Source: Planctomycetaceae bacterium (lineage in GTDB: Bacteria; Planctomycetota; Planctomycetia; Pirellulales; Pirellulaceae). From it: DNA of 64,000 nucleotides. The stretch covers positions 1,302,001 to 1,366,000 of the forward strand of contig JACKHM010000002.1 in the NCBI GenBank assembly GCA_020638995.1, given 5' to 3'. This document shows positions 56,001 to 62,700 of the stretch, one piece after another (position 1 is the stretch's first letter; every line of letters starts with the position of its first letter). Both the position numbers and the translations under genes were made by a program. The notes under the pieces are model-generated. The model was not told the DNA's origin. It searched no databases and was given only the letters and a program-made list of their open reading frames with translations.

Positions 56001-57092
56001 TGAACCGATGATCTCGACGTGATAGAGGTCGTCGGGAAGCGGTTCGCTAAACCGCATCACAACTTGACGCGGCGAGTCGCCCAATCCCAGGAAGCCGGGC
56101 ACGATCGGGATGTCAGAGATGTTGACCAAGGGTAACCGGAGCGCACCGACTCGATTTCCGATCACCAAATCTCGATCGCCGACGTTCAGCGTGGCTTTGA
56201 TCAAATTCCGCGCGGCCACGTTGCCGTTGATCGCATCGACGAACTCGCCCAGAGTTGTTGGCGAAGCCGTATTCGAATTCAACTCGACCGAGATCAACCG
56301 ATCCGTAACCGTCACGCGAGGTGGTGCGACGCCCCCAAAGTTGACTCGACTGACGGCCACTTCAATGCCCGTGCCGTCGGGTCCCGCCTGATTCGCGGTC
56401 AACTTAACCTCTACCGAATTACCGATCGTTAGATTGGTCGTAATCGCCGCTGCATTCGCCCCACCGGTAACGATCGGTGAATAGTTGATTTCGGGAGTGG
56501 TCAGGTTTGTCGCCCCCGAGCCTCCACGGATGTTGGCCACCAGCAATTGACTTGCCGCCGCATGATTATTGATCGCGGAAACAAGCTGCGCTGCGGTAGT
56601 TCCCGTCGTCGAATTCAGCTCGACGAAAATGTCGTTCCCCAGAACACTGACAAGCGGTTTCGTGGGATTTGCATTCTTAATGACGGAAATCGAGATGTTG
56701 TTGCCCGATTCACCCGGACTGACTGCTGTGAAATCAACGATCACCTTCCCAGCTGTGTTGAAATCGCTGCTCGCGCTGGCTTTAGCAAACGCCCCATCAC
56801 CGCCGCTACGGGTCAGCCGAATTCCGGTCAGCGTGTTTGGGTCTATTGCTGCCCCGTCATTAAAGCTAAACACAAGCTCGCTGGGTGAGATCTGCCGAAC
56901 GCTGCCCGCGCGCAATAAGTCCCCGTCATTAAGCTGTATGCCCGCCAACTGCGGGCCCACCGCAAGCAACTGCCGCTGCTCCAAATGCTCCAGCAGCGAA
57001 CGCCGATTCTTGCCTCGGTCGAGACGCTCGGCCTTTCGTTTGCGGGTGTTCTGAGACTTCCAGTACGATCGAAGTGGACGCCGAATAGGCAT
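38082..57092 (-). CDS. Giant LEPR-XLL metzincin/dockerin surface protein, 6336 residues ('giant B')
   Basis: ATG at 57090-57092 follows AGGGG. Residues 32-52 hold LLEHLEQRQLLAVGPQLAGI, aligned residue for residue with giant A. Then come a metzincin domain with HEIGHTLGLGH at 836-846, a PPC-like domain (about 945-990), a right-handed beta-helix-like region (about 1100-1700), and more PPC-like and jelly-roll segments. A propeller-like insertion absent from giant A covers about 2640-3130. Three arrays of FEFD repeats follow, one interrupted by an EF-hand-like Ca stretch. A GEVED-like domain (about 5990-6150, DYGDAPGPYPTRLIDDG to DGEVEDYRVTI), a dockerin-like pair (about 6150-6220) and a tail ending WASGVDDIFGDWV complete it. 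It is a probable exported, calcium-dependent surface protein with protease activity. It heads the tandem series of four LEPR-XLL genes. Confidence 0.92.
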   Translation of the reverse strand: MPIRRPLRSYWKSQNTRKRKAERLDRGKNRRSLLEHLEQRQLLAVGPQLAGIQLNDGDLLRAGSVRQISPSELVFSFNDGAAIDPNTLTGIRLTRSGGDGAFAKASASSDFNTAGKVIVDFTAVSPGESGNNISISVIKNANPTKPLVSVLGNDIFVELNSTTGTTAAQLVSAINNHAAASQLLVANIRGGSGATNLTTPEINYSPIVTGGANAAAITTNLTIGNSVEVKLTANQAGPDGTGIEVAVSRVNFGGVAPPRVTVTDRLISVELNSNTASPTTLGEFVDAINGNVAARNLIKATLNVGDRDLVIGNRVGALRLPLVNISDIPIVPGFLGLGDSPRQVVMRFSEPLPDDLYHVEIIGSGPFALRNVDGGAFRDVTDDLVDDGAGFGLDFELDLGAQILAVVPQPVLVNSISNVRSQFRDRINVYFNNDDLFPTETFTGLASPNPTVVDPAFYQLIFTNDTVQNTDDVVYHPKLIQYSPASDLAVLVFDEPLDQLGSGPGTFRLRIGTDEALPLPPLSSTAGLAAVTTDFGTQGAEAITITAREDFATRVTVAISKRDFGVAGVPNVTVVGQQIRVELNTNAGNQSTAQQVVNAINGDAVASQLVTAVLANGSGTSNIATTAVAGTLTLAGVGSSYDTASNLGVLAGQSQSLVVSSSIDAQPFALDFPGDEEEPGHRDLPAEVQRHFLTGFTADDADGITTAFYNFESEIGFDPQGNVIENKITETQKQRAREIFSLYADQLGIEFIETENLGITVATGDLRAIDSSVTNGPGGVIGLACPNTPIPDGLGTYACVSGGNGLLDGIAIMDLQDFSDPGADAFGGTWFLTAMHEIGHTLGLGHTDELPSLTILNGTLSPPGGFTGNPLDFPENTVEPIFPGAHDVVHGQYLYRPDSKDIDLYRFQLPENGRLSIETFAERLQNTSRLDTVASLFRQNPDGTRELIARNDDYYSNDSYIELDLPAGTYWVGISASGNDEYDPSIDDSGLNGTTQGDYDLRVNFRPDADRTIVDATGVRLDGDADGVPGGVYNTWFRATEPSKTIFVDKAATSAGNGTLAAPYQIISTALAAARPGDVVRILANGGTDRNLATPEDNRAYEIGFNRLGSPLADGTSFDVPKGVTVVIDAGAVIKLRRARIGVGSSSVNVDRSAGALQILGTPVLLDAFNQVIRDPLGDPIPGSVYLTSIHDEDIGSDTNPDAFPPAAAPGDWGGIVFRRDIDQQDVNRFDYDRHGIFLNVVNQADIRYGGGTTQVNGVPQVITPIHITDARPTISYNHITFSADAAMSASPNSFEESNFEAPRFQFTPFTSDYDRVGPALFGNTALDNSINGLFVRVTTLAGNLRQPMTVSGRWDDTDLPYVLSDQLSIQGTPGGHVLEVDSPTVQLVTSTPVDGGTLVAGTYNYRVVFVDVDGNEGAPSSPTGDVTLDAASPQQSIQLDNLPTATAGFISRRIYRSDPSGNANGTYVLVAEININATSFTDTGRSLGRQLTSVTAGTLRARLDARLAIDPGVVVKLNGGGIEATLGGDFYAEGVDGREITFTSIYDDRYGGGGSFDTTSDLSLKLPEPGDWGGLTGGHLSNFSLDNALVAYGGGIIDIEGSFAGFNPVELQQATARIAHSTFENNGSGTGGQAGFDRAGRGFNRPGTIFVRGAQPTIVENDIFGSLGPAISIDLNSLNSESVRDPGRSSFNASADSLIERVTVALDNQGPLIRLNRLSGNVINGMQVRGGTLTNEGVWDDTDIVHVVINESINVSDYHTSGGLRLESSSTESLVVKLNGANAGFTATGIPLDINDRIGGALQILGQPSHPVVITSLGDDSVGAGSDLSGDSQTDTGDVPRGASSTGALRLVEPIPGFGATFVGNVGVSTDGLGTDDVGSLVAAIPDGATVELALLHVATRTTNSPPFQPPVIGFEGQNVPLTYLPNVADATTQLVDFETGTADVTSIVAARAGTLGGVLSFAIDETITGMPDNIEGTSLTVIYSHPDLPLQSVLVLEGGLTGPTPQVTSLDFASPIDTSDPAFVAQLALGIQYGVLVGNAANPQFSTVDINGQRLTSSAGNFDDSIVVPAFDGNLVTVGGVGDSLLNPINPFATDDLTDDELYDLSSFLPDGATQFTMETANPSDDDSIFLAVLLLSGDARLGGAEPGDWRSIRLDEYSHDRNVESVVETESAELAAPGINGTAQQAQFLGQLSPNEKSGDENLRLGFEIQGSLTARNDIDVYSFSGQPGTEVWFDIDETKNALDTVVELIDANGTVLARSDNSLDEAANPSLLFKSSSVPSTSVNPLRKSGYDPLNPTAVSQLEIPDRYSTNPRDAGMRVVLPGQPGVASTYHVRVRSSSDNLNNLAGGKTSGNYQLQIRLRELDEVPGSTIRYSDIRYATDGIELLGLPAHSPIVGEAGEIESYDPITGTYTNSNDSLTLIARPGGQTVDLANSSFQDVGNVAQSDRGVIGVSGELSTDDDVDFYRVTVEYDRTQPSPPNPFLSAIFDIDFADGLGRPNTVLSVFDSDGVLILTSKGSNIADDRSPPLAGSGNTDLLAGSAGALDPYIGPVELPAGPELVPDDTGDATLREVYYVAVSSNAQLPSELQQYLQANPANPLVRMEPINSIRRIAEDRIDFLGSATVAEPPEIPILLDPVNSVVPFTLGDVTLFVSQDIGLVNNTVSTLRYVDPFTGQVEATAGSFQQPIADIAMRGDGVLAAFTAGPDRASSCDAVFTNACTDANIGHYLEIDAGDATVTDRGDDGIATNVQSINLTLTSEAAPLGNNSMGVGVIWDAITYRFDSNTQYQNGFVVGSTGDARDNDPDQVGLAGTDYLENVLFHFDIGNGAVVSTPPNAQNRMNTALLDGVGTQKYEFGEILTFTRILPFNADIGDTFTLTINGESISYTVAGLPINIGNNVIVSQGTNEEVVAGLANAWQAKSLTSPAFAAFEVLNSGSLSSFIANSVFGLPDELRVRLLDPAYADVEIEWSVVEGSSSGSTTSFLSPLVVIEGGGPGGRVTGIDFIGNDMYAVTDRGGLYQVDPFGSGGGSVFTGFNSFNSDNLATYVKTSAIDLMTGDNGGPIQFAGLTAGPENAGGGKYADLLFGITDDGQIYAFNTSGELQPIFVNNQTSVDTGLFAVNGLAFSNLDRNLWQVTGNRGGDPGHGFDGGFGNDPLNVDYETFDHSQVEEENSGGSSFYFGNDRSTNVGGNGQFLGQAYTAASRNYDFAGGAHGTLVTNPFSLAGYSAADSPVLYFNYFMDTENTDYNPFTNPEQVTRDSFRVFVSDDDGEWTLVATNNLFQHRGLTDEFDFGEGYDPSAPFIDTLCQFPSAAGEPCVQPLFESSESAVTSWRQARIPLGRFAGSENLRIRFDFATAGEMDLGPAGFDTVGSVGSELRTIAGAALRDAQIFTLDSSNQLEFDLGYTLAAPNGAQIRDGNSFTVSPSSGRTITFEFDSDGGFARNIAVQDGLSYRDGQTFTVTRGNVTETFEFDSGTSLLVPSAGAAALGDGQIFSVNGVAFEFDDDGVFAGGNNIIDLIVDQGIRVPATGGGTGGLTDGERFTINDGAGGADLTFEFDDDGIVALGSRAIDITNIEFQVPIAGAGFGGIQDGETFSVTSGGSGQPTVFEFDKDNDVALGNRVISVTDSSTQTQVVNAIIGALRAANLGLNPVNQGGGVIRLGVFRHSVDTSDTATLTDRTIAATADEIADRMVDVILNSGLRLTPTNVGNGLVRLGSTVHAVNTTLAPSLTQPLVYGNQDEIADLMVDAIINAGVSVTPVNLGSGEVYLGATTSVDQSGAPALTISGTPGVSNASARAIAFTPTQSSNEIAIAMASSINAAFGINAIVNGSVVVLPTGVSFSSGNAAVAPADVIAVAFDATTSPEGIARNIVDAIQGAFTPSLTTVDLTTESNDRFATATDTGITGGPTLFRASGVIGDNPAFPFEAGLDVDFVRMDLATGDEVSINATASSFGLQPAIQLFDQRGRLIQSASAGFNTLAQIDFTAVTAGTYYVGVSSSGNLSYNPDFDGSADVTIRLPAQGSAIGGLTDGESISILEGPAGTPVSFEFDSNGVVAANAISISLSDVVLQVPSAGVGPGGIQDGNTFIINDNVGSGDVLFEFDTNGLVSAGANRIFVTQGMTLQTIASQIGFAILSNPLLGLSPTFTGGNTVELNTTTHTVNTSGTPSLLQLTAPRTQTELLQLLRDAIRTADLGLAPQLASQTFTFGGFTQTFFSGGLTLDITDQTVDTSLAPNVTKVIPTATGAYDLSIDIIEPFEVYQNGNRVNLPTAKTIVASGLPTQFIDGRPGVTAGRTAVKINSGMTSAEVAQVTAQAIGQSIAGYTEQIVAVGGADIGDGEIFSIGDGNVTVNFEFESGYSLQIPDPAASPNALLDGESFTISRPGSSITFEFDDNGLIAPGHRGLRVNDLIIEIPAGGVSEDIDGDGRLDLFNEDVNFNGILDPLEDLDNDGFLDLGNEDRNNNFFLDGGIVDGDRFTIDRGVGTPTITFEYDIDGVTTFGNQVISLTQASDETQVANATVAALNGAGLGLNARIIGVGTTNFFNSSLLIQLGITDHNVDMTLTPTINTSTTQRNQDELAQLIVQVVGGSGLGLSPTYLGNGAIHLGGTASHTLDLSNVATVTSTGFPGPSDPNAIVIPVFPSDTVSAANVSQLILSAINTARVNRNLSVVAVADGARRVNLIGSAVVTDFSQAPSLPINRSGDSVTTYQNVINVVGHTVTNQGPLGLEEALAGDEFGAFQASGPQNNSAFGYPGALRGLDNAHEGIYVDDLIIGFAERGEVVIGATSNPTFIQNPQLFNIELPVEFVPDNEIHQGAYQLEIRRAEEFGTTLGDVGQEIRIDRSFNTNDRLTNAVSFTAPAGNTIVEAQTFTVSDGSKRVTFEFEDLAIGNGVAATNVAIPYNVSDSAVQIARRIRDAINSPTVRSVLAITAAMADGVVTGSQASPTSPASTSNVINLFGNAALSISTLNASRTATANEPNDIVSNAIDTGIGTSGVTNFVGTGSIGDNGSLATISADADLFSVDLASGQTISIDIDANQFGSTLDPVLIVFDSQGFFRAFNDDFDGFDSFLQFTAPSSGVYYIGVSGFANFNYSPFVAGSGDQFGGTFSVGDYTIRIDTESTGRFGVTEFSDYGDSNVVREQGQVLIHSNSITDSLNFGVVSAAAPRDGVGNTPHVGPPRTTREVNAVGLTTGVVIANNVIARSGQGGISFTGDANLLNEQQAAIPFGRIVNNTIVGGRGVGTGVLVANNASPTLLNNIVADFATGISVDATSSSTILGGTLYRGNGANTLGIGVGDKAILLTDPLDPLFVDAAAGNYYLAPNARAIDSSINSLQDRPEIAAVRGPLGYASSPILAPDMDAIGQSRVDDPTVASAPGQGANVFKDRGALDRADFAGPTAVLISPRDNDALGFDSDARTTYVNLTNQVVQNFSIQLLDGIEPDDPQDGTGASDASVRADRVTVFRDDEKLVAGVDYKFSYDATNNIIRLTPLAGIWEIDRKYDIELSNSRGLQITAPNGTEVVDGDLFGLADEFGNNVNFEFDSGYVLEVPQTLALQIPTTGGATILDRDTITVTNTDTSFTTVFEFDLDGFVTTGNIPIPFRVTDSANTLATSIVQAMSLADADLALSPVNVLNFGGRAVHLGTKSSHIVDLSNTSLLATGQVDGIEDGQTFSIDNGVRRVVFEFSSQGTLTTGDRLIPFTFSQTNEQIAQSIVSAITLEGLGLNPSYVELSNGLINVGGEFRHVVDVTNSTLISTGTPGATQEFGIRIPTVAGTLDLATITDGEEFTIGNGTSFVTIELDNDGIVAPDDPDSHPRIVVTYNDATTTGQMANAIAIAIRNGGVGLSPTNAGNGVIRLGGTALHTLDVTNSSFTQLGLPGVAASVAVPFQAGSSFTAGVSSLTPIFTDGEMAQSITNAIGVANATNRLRNVVATVKGPDINIEGVSDVTGLATFLRSDIVDVAGNPLKPNRDDGTTRFTIAVGSGVDYGDAPGPYPTRLIDDGARHDVVGDFFLGSGVDVDFDGQPSALADGDDNDGSDDENGVIFNTALIGGRSDGTITVTASASGLLDAWIDFNQDGDWNDAGEQIFASRLLNGGANVLTVNIPGTAVPGNTFARFRLSGSGNLRPTGPASDGEVEDYRVTIVGNPWHNSAKPTDVDQNNFVVPLDALLVINYLNAHGAGPLPSAPTTNSNKVDTNGDGLISPIDVLLVVNQLNNGGVQAEGEASIEIHPAFVEEQVESSSALLGSEVVIDQRIDVYEQADAQTQLRQANLETERVSANYEVFGRIDTLTAGYGADNATDGSAKTDDDDLGDLAVGQTWASGVDDIFGDWV
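43680..43833 (-). other. EF-hand/TSP3-like calcium stretch inside giant B
   Basis: Four Asp/Asn loops in a row (EDIDGDGRLDLFNED, VNFNGILDPLED, LDNDGFLDLGNED, RNNNFFLDGG) interrupt one FEFD-type repeat array. The D-x-[DN]-x-[DN]-G-x-x-D pattern is that of calcium-binding loops, and it probably forms a rigid calcium-filled linker. Confidence 0.65.
54555..54587 (-). other. Intact metzincin zinc site in giant B
   Basis: HEIGHTLGLGH (residues 836-846) gives three zinc-binding histidines and the catalytic Glu837, the HExxHxxGxxH signature of metzincins such as matrixins and serralysins. GGTWFLTAM precedes and TDELPSL follows. The site overlaps the segment that is degenerate in giant A. Confidence 0.92.
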
Positions 57093-57578
57093 AGACCAAC
57101 CCCTAGATCATCTGCAAGGCACTCGCTGACTGATGGTTACGACGACACGCACCCACCAACGCTATGAAGCCACCGAAAAGAGGTGCGAGGCTCCACAACA
57201 ATCGACGTTTTGCCAGACAGCAGGATGTAAATCTAGTTAAAATACGAGTTTTGGAAAATCAAACTGCGCAGCTTCTAGCCACTTTTTGGATTGTAATTGC
57301 TACCGAAACTAATGCAATTAAAAAGCGAGTTAACCCCTTTATGAGGCTGGTTTTCGACCACTCCACAGACGTCAGCACTCAAGGGAAAGACGACAAACCA
57401 AGCGGACAAAAACCACCTCAAAGAGCTATGACGGCCGCGCCAAACTGCGATAATTCACACCGCGGAAGATACAAAACTAGACCCGTTCTGTGGCATTTGA
57501 CGTCAAATGCAAGTCGCGCGTTCCCTCGTGACTCAGCAGCTGAAAAAAACCACCTGCAAGAGCTATCCCCGCGAATCA
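57093..57578. repeat. Intergenic region with a 22-base direct repeat
   Basis: This 486-base gap lies between the sulfatase stop and giant B. AAAAACCACCTCAAAGAGCTAT (57408-57429) recurs at 57545-57566 with 20 of 22 bases matching, 137 bases apart. Read on the minus strand the second copy ends in a run of seven T just after the sulfatase stop. The giant B promoter must lie in the left part. No gene is seen. Confidence 0.5.
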
Positions 57579-58961
57579 CTACCCCTTACGAGCCGCGGGC
57601 CGCCTGGCATCAGCCATGCACCGCCGAATCTCAGCGACAATCTCAGGGTGCTCGCCGGAGACGTCGTTTGACTCGCCGATGTCCGAAGTTAGGTCGTACA
57701 ACTCGATCGGCTTGTCGTCGGCCAATCGTACTCCCTTCCACTTGCCCGTACGAACCGCCTCCTTTGCTTCATATCGCCAGTACAGGTACTCGTGCGCTGG
57801 CTGAGATTCTCCGACAAGCGTTGGCACGAACGAGATTCCGTCTGTATTGACCGAGCATTCCAAGCCAGCCAATTGACAGGCGGTCGGCAGGAAATCCCAA
57901 AATCCGAGGGGTTGGTCGCTCTCGCTCCCAGCTTTGATGACGCCCGGCCACCACGCAATCGTAGGCTCGCGGATGCCGCCCTCGTACAAATCCCGTTTAT
58001 ATCCCCGCAGCGGTCCATTTGCATCAAAGTACTCGTGGCGATGACCTCCTTCCGAGTGAGGTCCATTGTCCGAGGTGAAAATCAGCAACGTCTTCGCATC
58101 GAGCCGCAATTCTCGGAGCAGCGCGATCAACCGCCCGACATCACCATCCATTCGGGTAATCATGGCGGCCTGGCCCTTAGCCGTGTTCGGCCAATCTTGG
58201 TTCGTATAGATCCCGTAGTCAGGAATCTCCATACCGTTCCCGGTGACGCGTCCGCCTTCGTTGTTTGCATGAGGAATCGTCCAGTGCACATGCAACAGGA
58301 AGGGCCGGGTGTGATATTGACGGACAAAATCAAGAGCCGCATCCGTCATCAGGTCATGCGAATAAGTTGTCCGCCTCTTCGATACTCGACCGCGGGCATC
58401 CGGACTTTCACTCAAAAGATTCCCTTCCAAAGGCACTTTCTCCTCGTTACGCCACAAATGAGTCGGGTAATAGTTGTGCGCGTCGCCTTGGTCGAGATAT
58501 CCCATCCAAAAATCGAAACCATTTTGATTCGGATGTCCTGTCGTCCCAACGCCTCCCATCGCCCATTTTCCGACGCCGCCCGTCACATATCCCGCGTCGT
58601 GCAGCAATTCGGCAACCGTCACATCACTCGGTTGAAAAGTGTAAGGCGCATTGGAGCTGATTGCGGTATGACCGGTGTGCATCCCGGTCCAGAGCACTAA
58701 CCTCGACGGACGACAGACCGTACATCCAGCGTAGTAACTCGTCAGCCGCATACCCTCGTTCGCCAAACGGTCCAGGTTGGGCGTGACGATCGTCTTCTGC
58801 CCAAAACAGCCGAGGTCTCCATACCCCAGATCATCACACATGATGTAAATGAGGTTTGGTTTCTCCGGCAGTTCAGCAGCCGGACAGCGTCCCACCAAAA
58901 GCGTCGGCAGCGCAGCGGCAAACGCCGCTACGAAAGCATTGAAGGTGTAGTTACGATTCAT
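57579..58961 (-). CDS. Secreted S1-family sulfatase
   Basis: 460 residues from the ATG at 58959-58961, with GGAGG at good spacing. A longer reading from an upstream non-ATG start would hide the signal peptide. Residues 1-29 are a signal sequence (FNAFVAAFAAALPTLLVG). The type I sulfatase core follows: PNLIYIMCDDLGYGDLGCFG near the start supplies metal-binding Asp residues. CTVCRPSRLVLWTGMHTGH holds C-x-P-x-R, whose Cys becomes formylglycine. GVGKWAMG and FTSDNGPH give further active-site residues. The C-terminus has the usual ELYDLTSDIGES. It cleaves sulfate esters from a sulfated glycan or small molecule in the periplasm or outside; substrate unknown. Planctomycetes carry many such enzymes. 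Confidence 0.93.
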   Translation of the reverse strand: MNRNYTFNAFVAAFAAALPTLLVGRCPAAELPEKPNLIYIMCDDLGYGDLGCFGQKTIVTPNLDRLANEGMRLTSYYAGCTVCRPSRLVLWTGMHTGHTAISSNAPYTFQPSDVTVAELLHDAGYVTGGVGKWAMGGVGTTGHPNQNGFDFWMGYLDQGDAHNYYPTHLWRNEEKVPLEGNLLSESPDARGRVSKRRTTYSHDLMTDAALDFVRQYHTRPFLLHVHWTIPHANNEGGRVTGNGMEIPDYGIYTNQDWPNTAKGQAAMITRMDGDVGRLIALLRELRLDAKTLLIFTSDNGPHSEGGHRHEYFDANGPLRGYKRDLYEGGIREPTIAWWPGVIKAGSESDQPLGFWDFLPTACQLAGLECSVNTDGISFVPTLVGESQPAHEYLYWRYEAKEAVRTGKWKGVRLADDKPIELYDLTSDIGESNDVSGEHPEIVAEIRRCMADARRPAARKG

Positions 58962-59265
58962 GGTGAATTTGCCTCCACATTTGTGACTTTCACGCAGTCT
59001 CACTAACGAAGCATAACAAGTGCTGGCCGTCAAAACATAAGTTACATACGTTCACTCACGTACTAAGTTGCGGCATCACAAGGAGCCCAGTTCGTTTATG
59101 GAAGGATGCAGAGTTCTTTCGGTACCAATTCGAGAGGGCTTATCATACCTCCCTCGCACCAACTCGGACGACACGCCGCTTACTCCGTGCTCTGCGAGAA
59201 AGCCACTGACGTTACGGCGCAGATGCACCAACACCTCGCTCTGAAAGAGTTAGCCATCGATCACT

Positions 59266-59718
59266 ATGCCTATTGATGCCGAAAGCTACCGGATCATCCC
59301 GATTGATCAGCACATTGAATGCGTTGACACGATCGTTAGCTGGATCGCGGGTGAGTGGGGTACTTCGTCACTGGACGAATTCAAGCAATCGCTCATCGAG
59401 AACAGGCAATGTCCACCAACACTGATTGCAGTTTCTGAGGACGAACCCATCGCCGTTTTGGCCTACAAACTCTACCCATCGCCAATGCAAGGTTCCTTGG
59501 AACTGTGGGTTAACGCGCTCTACGTTGCGACAAGCTGGCGCGGACGCGGAATCGGGAGTCACCTCCTGCGTGAAGGAGTAAAGATCGCTGCTTCCTGGGA
59601 CAGGACGCAACTATATGCTTACACGGAAGTCCCGCAATTCTACGAACGGCTTGGTTGGCGACGGCTTAGCGATGACGATGTTAACGAAATGCATGTTGTT
59701 GAGATTCGCATCCGATGA
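59266..59718 (+). CDS. GNAT-family N-acetyltransferase
   Basis: 150 residues, ATG at 59266. The acetyl-CoA pyrophosphate-binding motif RGRGIGSHLLREGV (about 101-114) follows the strand LELWVNALYVATSW. The C-terminal AYTEVPQFYERLGWRRL matches the GNAT C-terminal strand-helix. Length is typical. It transfers an acetyl group from acetyl-CoA to an amine; acceptor unknown. It stands alone between two minus-strand genes and has no obvious link to the surface proteins. Confidence 0.9.
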   Translation: MPIDAESYRIIPIDQHIECVDTIVSWIAGEWGTSSLDEFKQSLIENRQCPPTLIAVSEDEPIAVLAYKLYPSPMQGSLELWVNALYVATSWRGRGIGSHLLREGVKIAASWDRTQLYAYTEVPQFYERLGWRRLSDDDVNEMHVVEIRIR

Positions 59719-59771
59719 CTGACGGTGAGAACCGACCGCAGGCTCAACCTTTATCCCAGCCTATCTCAGCC

Positions 59772-62700
59772 TCACAGCGGACGAACGCGCACATTCCTGT
59801 ATCGGATAACTCCTTCCGGCGAACCTTGCAGGATGATGTGGCCTGATTTGATCGGCTCGCTCAAGTCGTCAAAGCTTGCTACTTTTTCATCGTCGATATA
59901 GACGGACAGCGACGAACCACGTGCGACAACTCGAACGGCAAGCCATTGGTTTGCTGGTCCGAGACGCGGCCTCGCTGAATACACTCCAGATACCGGGCCG
60001 TTGTTTGGCATTTTATAAAGACTTCCTGTCGGGTTTCGTTCAGTCTCAATCCCAAGGAGTTGGACTTCGTAGCCGGACGGGTTGACTCCATCCAATCCGC
60101 CTTGAGTGGCTCGAAAACAGATTCCTCCGTTGCATCCAACGTCGTACAAAACATCGGCAGCGAGTTCAAAATCCGAAAAGGTGCGGTCGGCAAATTCAAT
60201 GTAGCTCCACTTCGCATAGTTACCTCCCAGTGAAACTATTTCATCACCGCGGATTTGCCACACGTCGGGCCTGACGGACTGCCATCCAGATCGCGCAACA
60301 TCTGCCGTCAATGACAGCCAACCGACGGGTTCTTCCGCGTGGGCTTTTAGATCGCTACCCGTTCTCCGCGCAACTTCGATCGGGTCACCAATCGTCATCT
60401 TGAACAGGCTGACGATTGGTCGGGAAACTTCGTTTCCATCCATCTCGAAAGTCGCCTCCGCGTCCATTCGCAACGTGAACTCACCCAGACGAAGTCGTCC
60501 GGTGCGTGGATCAAGTGTGAGGGATCCGGACTGGGAACCGACAAAGTCCCACTGAATCGGTTGGTCTGCAACTTTCGCTGGATCTGGCTCGAGCACCTGC
60601 GAACGCAGGGAAATCGCCACCTCCTCATCAGAAACGATCTTCGCTTGATAGTGATTGTCGAGCGAAAACTTCATGATCGTGAGATTCTCGCTCTGTCTTG
60701 TCCAGCGGTCGCCAGCAGAAACCGCATGACCAGGATAGAACTCAAAACCACGTGTCAAACTATCGCGCAACCCTTGTTCGTTCAGAAGTTGTGAAACGAA
60801 AGCATGAGCTTGGTCGCGTTCGACCGTGGCGGGATTCACTTTCGTGTCGACGATATGCTCGATGGCTTTGTTGACTCCAGAAATCGCGGCGATTGCACCA
60901 TCCGATCGAATCGTCAGAACAACGGGTTCACCGATTACGACTCCATACAACATCATCTCCGCGGTCATGCTCTCGGGCGTAGGTGGATGCGCCGAGTCAA
61001 AGACTTCTCGTCCTTCAGGAGTCGTTTTGTCGATGAGGACATGGCTCAACGCCGCGGCGATTTGCATCGTCCCATCACTCCGAACATCTGTAACCTGAAA
61101 GTCGTAGGTCAGTGCGTTGATGCTTCGCTCAAGTCGTTTTTCGCCGTCGATCGTTGTAGCAACTTCGCCGTCTGTGTGAAACGTCCATTGAAAATCGTCG
61201 CCAGCCTGAAGTTGTAATGTGCCGGGCACCTGATCAATTTTCCGAGGCGAATCGTCCTTAGATTCGATGGGCAGTTTCGATGCGAGCATGCGCACAACCC
61301 CCATATCGATCCGCAGTCGGCCTTCTATCGTCCGGTCCTCAGCCTGAAGCGACAGTTCCATCGCATCGTTCCTTTGGAATGGAGCTATCAATGCCGCATA
61401 CTCATGCACTTCCTTGTCGTTCTCGGCGTCTTCGCCGCTCACTCCGTCCAGTGTGGCAAGCAAAGGTGCCAGATGTGTAGAGATCCGCAGCAACTCACCA
61501 CGCACGGGGACGTCGTTCTGCGACCGATCAACGGCTTTCGTCAACAACTCTAGACTATCGTCACCGCCGATCGCAGCGTAGATTCGTTCCGCACCAACAC
61601 CAATCGCCAGCGTTGCGGGATCACCAAACAAGGTTCGCGCGTTCTCGTCAGTCACCGGAACGGTCAATTGATGGAATGAAGCGTCTTCGCTTCCTCCCAC
61701 CGCCCACTCCAGCGCGCGAAACTCAGCCGACTGCTGCAACAAAGTTCCAACTTCGGTGGCGACTTCCTCCAACACTCGTGCACCGTGCAGTGTAGCCGCG
61801 GCCAGCAGAACCACTTGGTCTCGGGCTTGCCGCTCGACGACAAGGCCGGCGTCAAACTCTCCACTTGCTAACGTGTTCGACACTGAATCAACCGCTTGGG
61901 AAACAAATCGACCTAGCAGACTTTCCGCTTGATTTCGAGACTGCGGAGAAGGCGCAGCGGCCTTGGCCTTCGACGCGACTGGAGCCCATGCGTCCAGCAA
62001 CGTGCGTGTCGTGCTGGAATTCAGTTTCAATGACGACACCGCCGAAAGAATTGCTTCGCTGGTGGGCAGGCGTGAAAAGATCGTCATTCGATGCGATGCA
62101 TTTTCGATCCAACTTGCCAAGTCGCTTCCTTCGATCGCAGTTAGCCGAGTGCTCAAGTGAAACTGCTCCAACGGTCGGAAACATTGCAATTCGAGGCTAA
62201 GTGATTCCACATCCGCAGAACTCCTCACCATCCATTGCTTGACGAGGTCGGCCCCGAGATTGCTGGACTGCGAGCCGGACGCCGAGTTTGCGTCGATGAG
62301 CATGCGGAGCAATTGGTCCCGCGTAGCTTCGCGAAGTTGATCGATCTGAAAAGTTGCGTGCGCGGTCAAAGTTGGATCGACTCCGCTGAGCAACGCCGTT
62401 GGATCAGCGGGAGCTTCTGACAACTTCTCTCGATGCGAGAAGCCCGAGATGTACATCCAACGGTCGACCACTCGCGCAACAAGATCGATACCCGATTCGG
62501 AGTTCTTACTGCGATACATGCCGTCGGCGTTCCGCTCAATCTTCCAACCCCAGCGTGAGCCTAAGACAGCAAACAGCTTTTCTTGGTCTTTGACCGGAAT
62601 GAAAATCACCGGAAAGAAGGTCTCGGGCTCCTCGAACAGCAGCACCGCCCCCGCCGGACGGCTGGCATCGATTCCCTCGGACAGTTCAGTGAAGACCTCT

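Noticed and set aside
57792..58700. 302-codon plus-strand open frame
   Set aside because: Antisense to the sulfatase, which has a complete active site and signal peptide.
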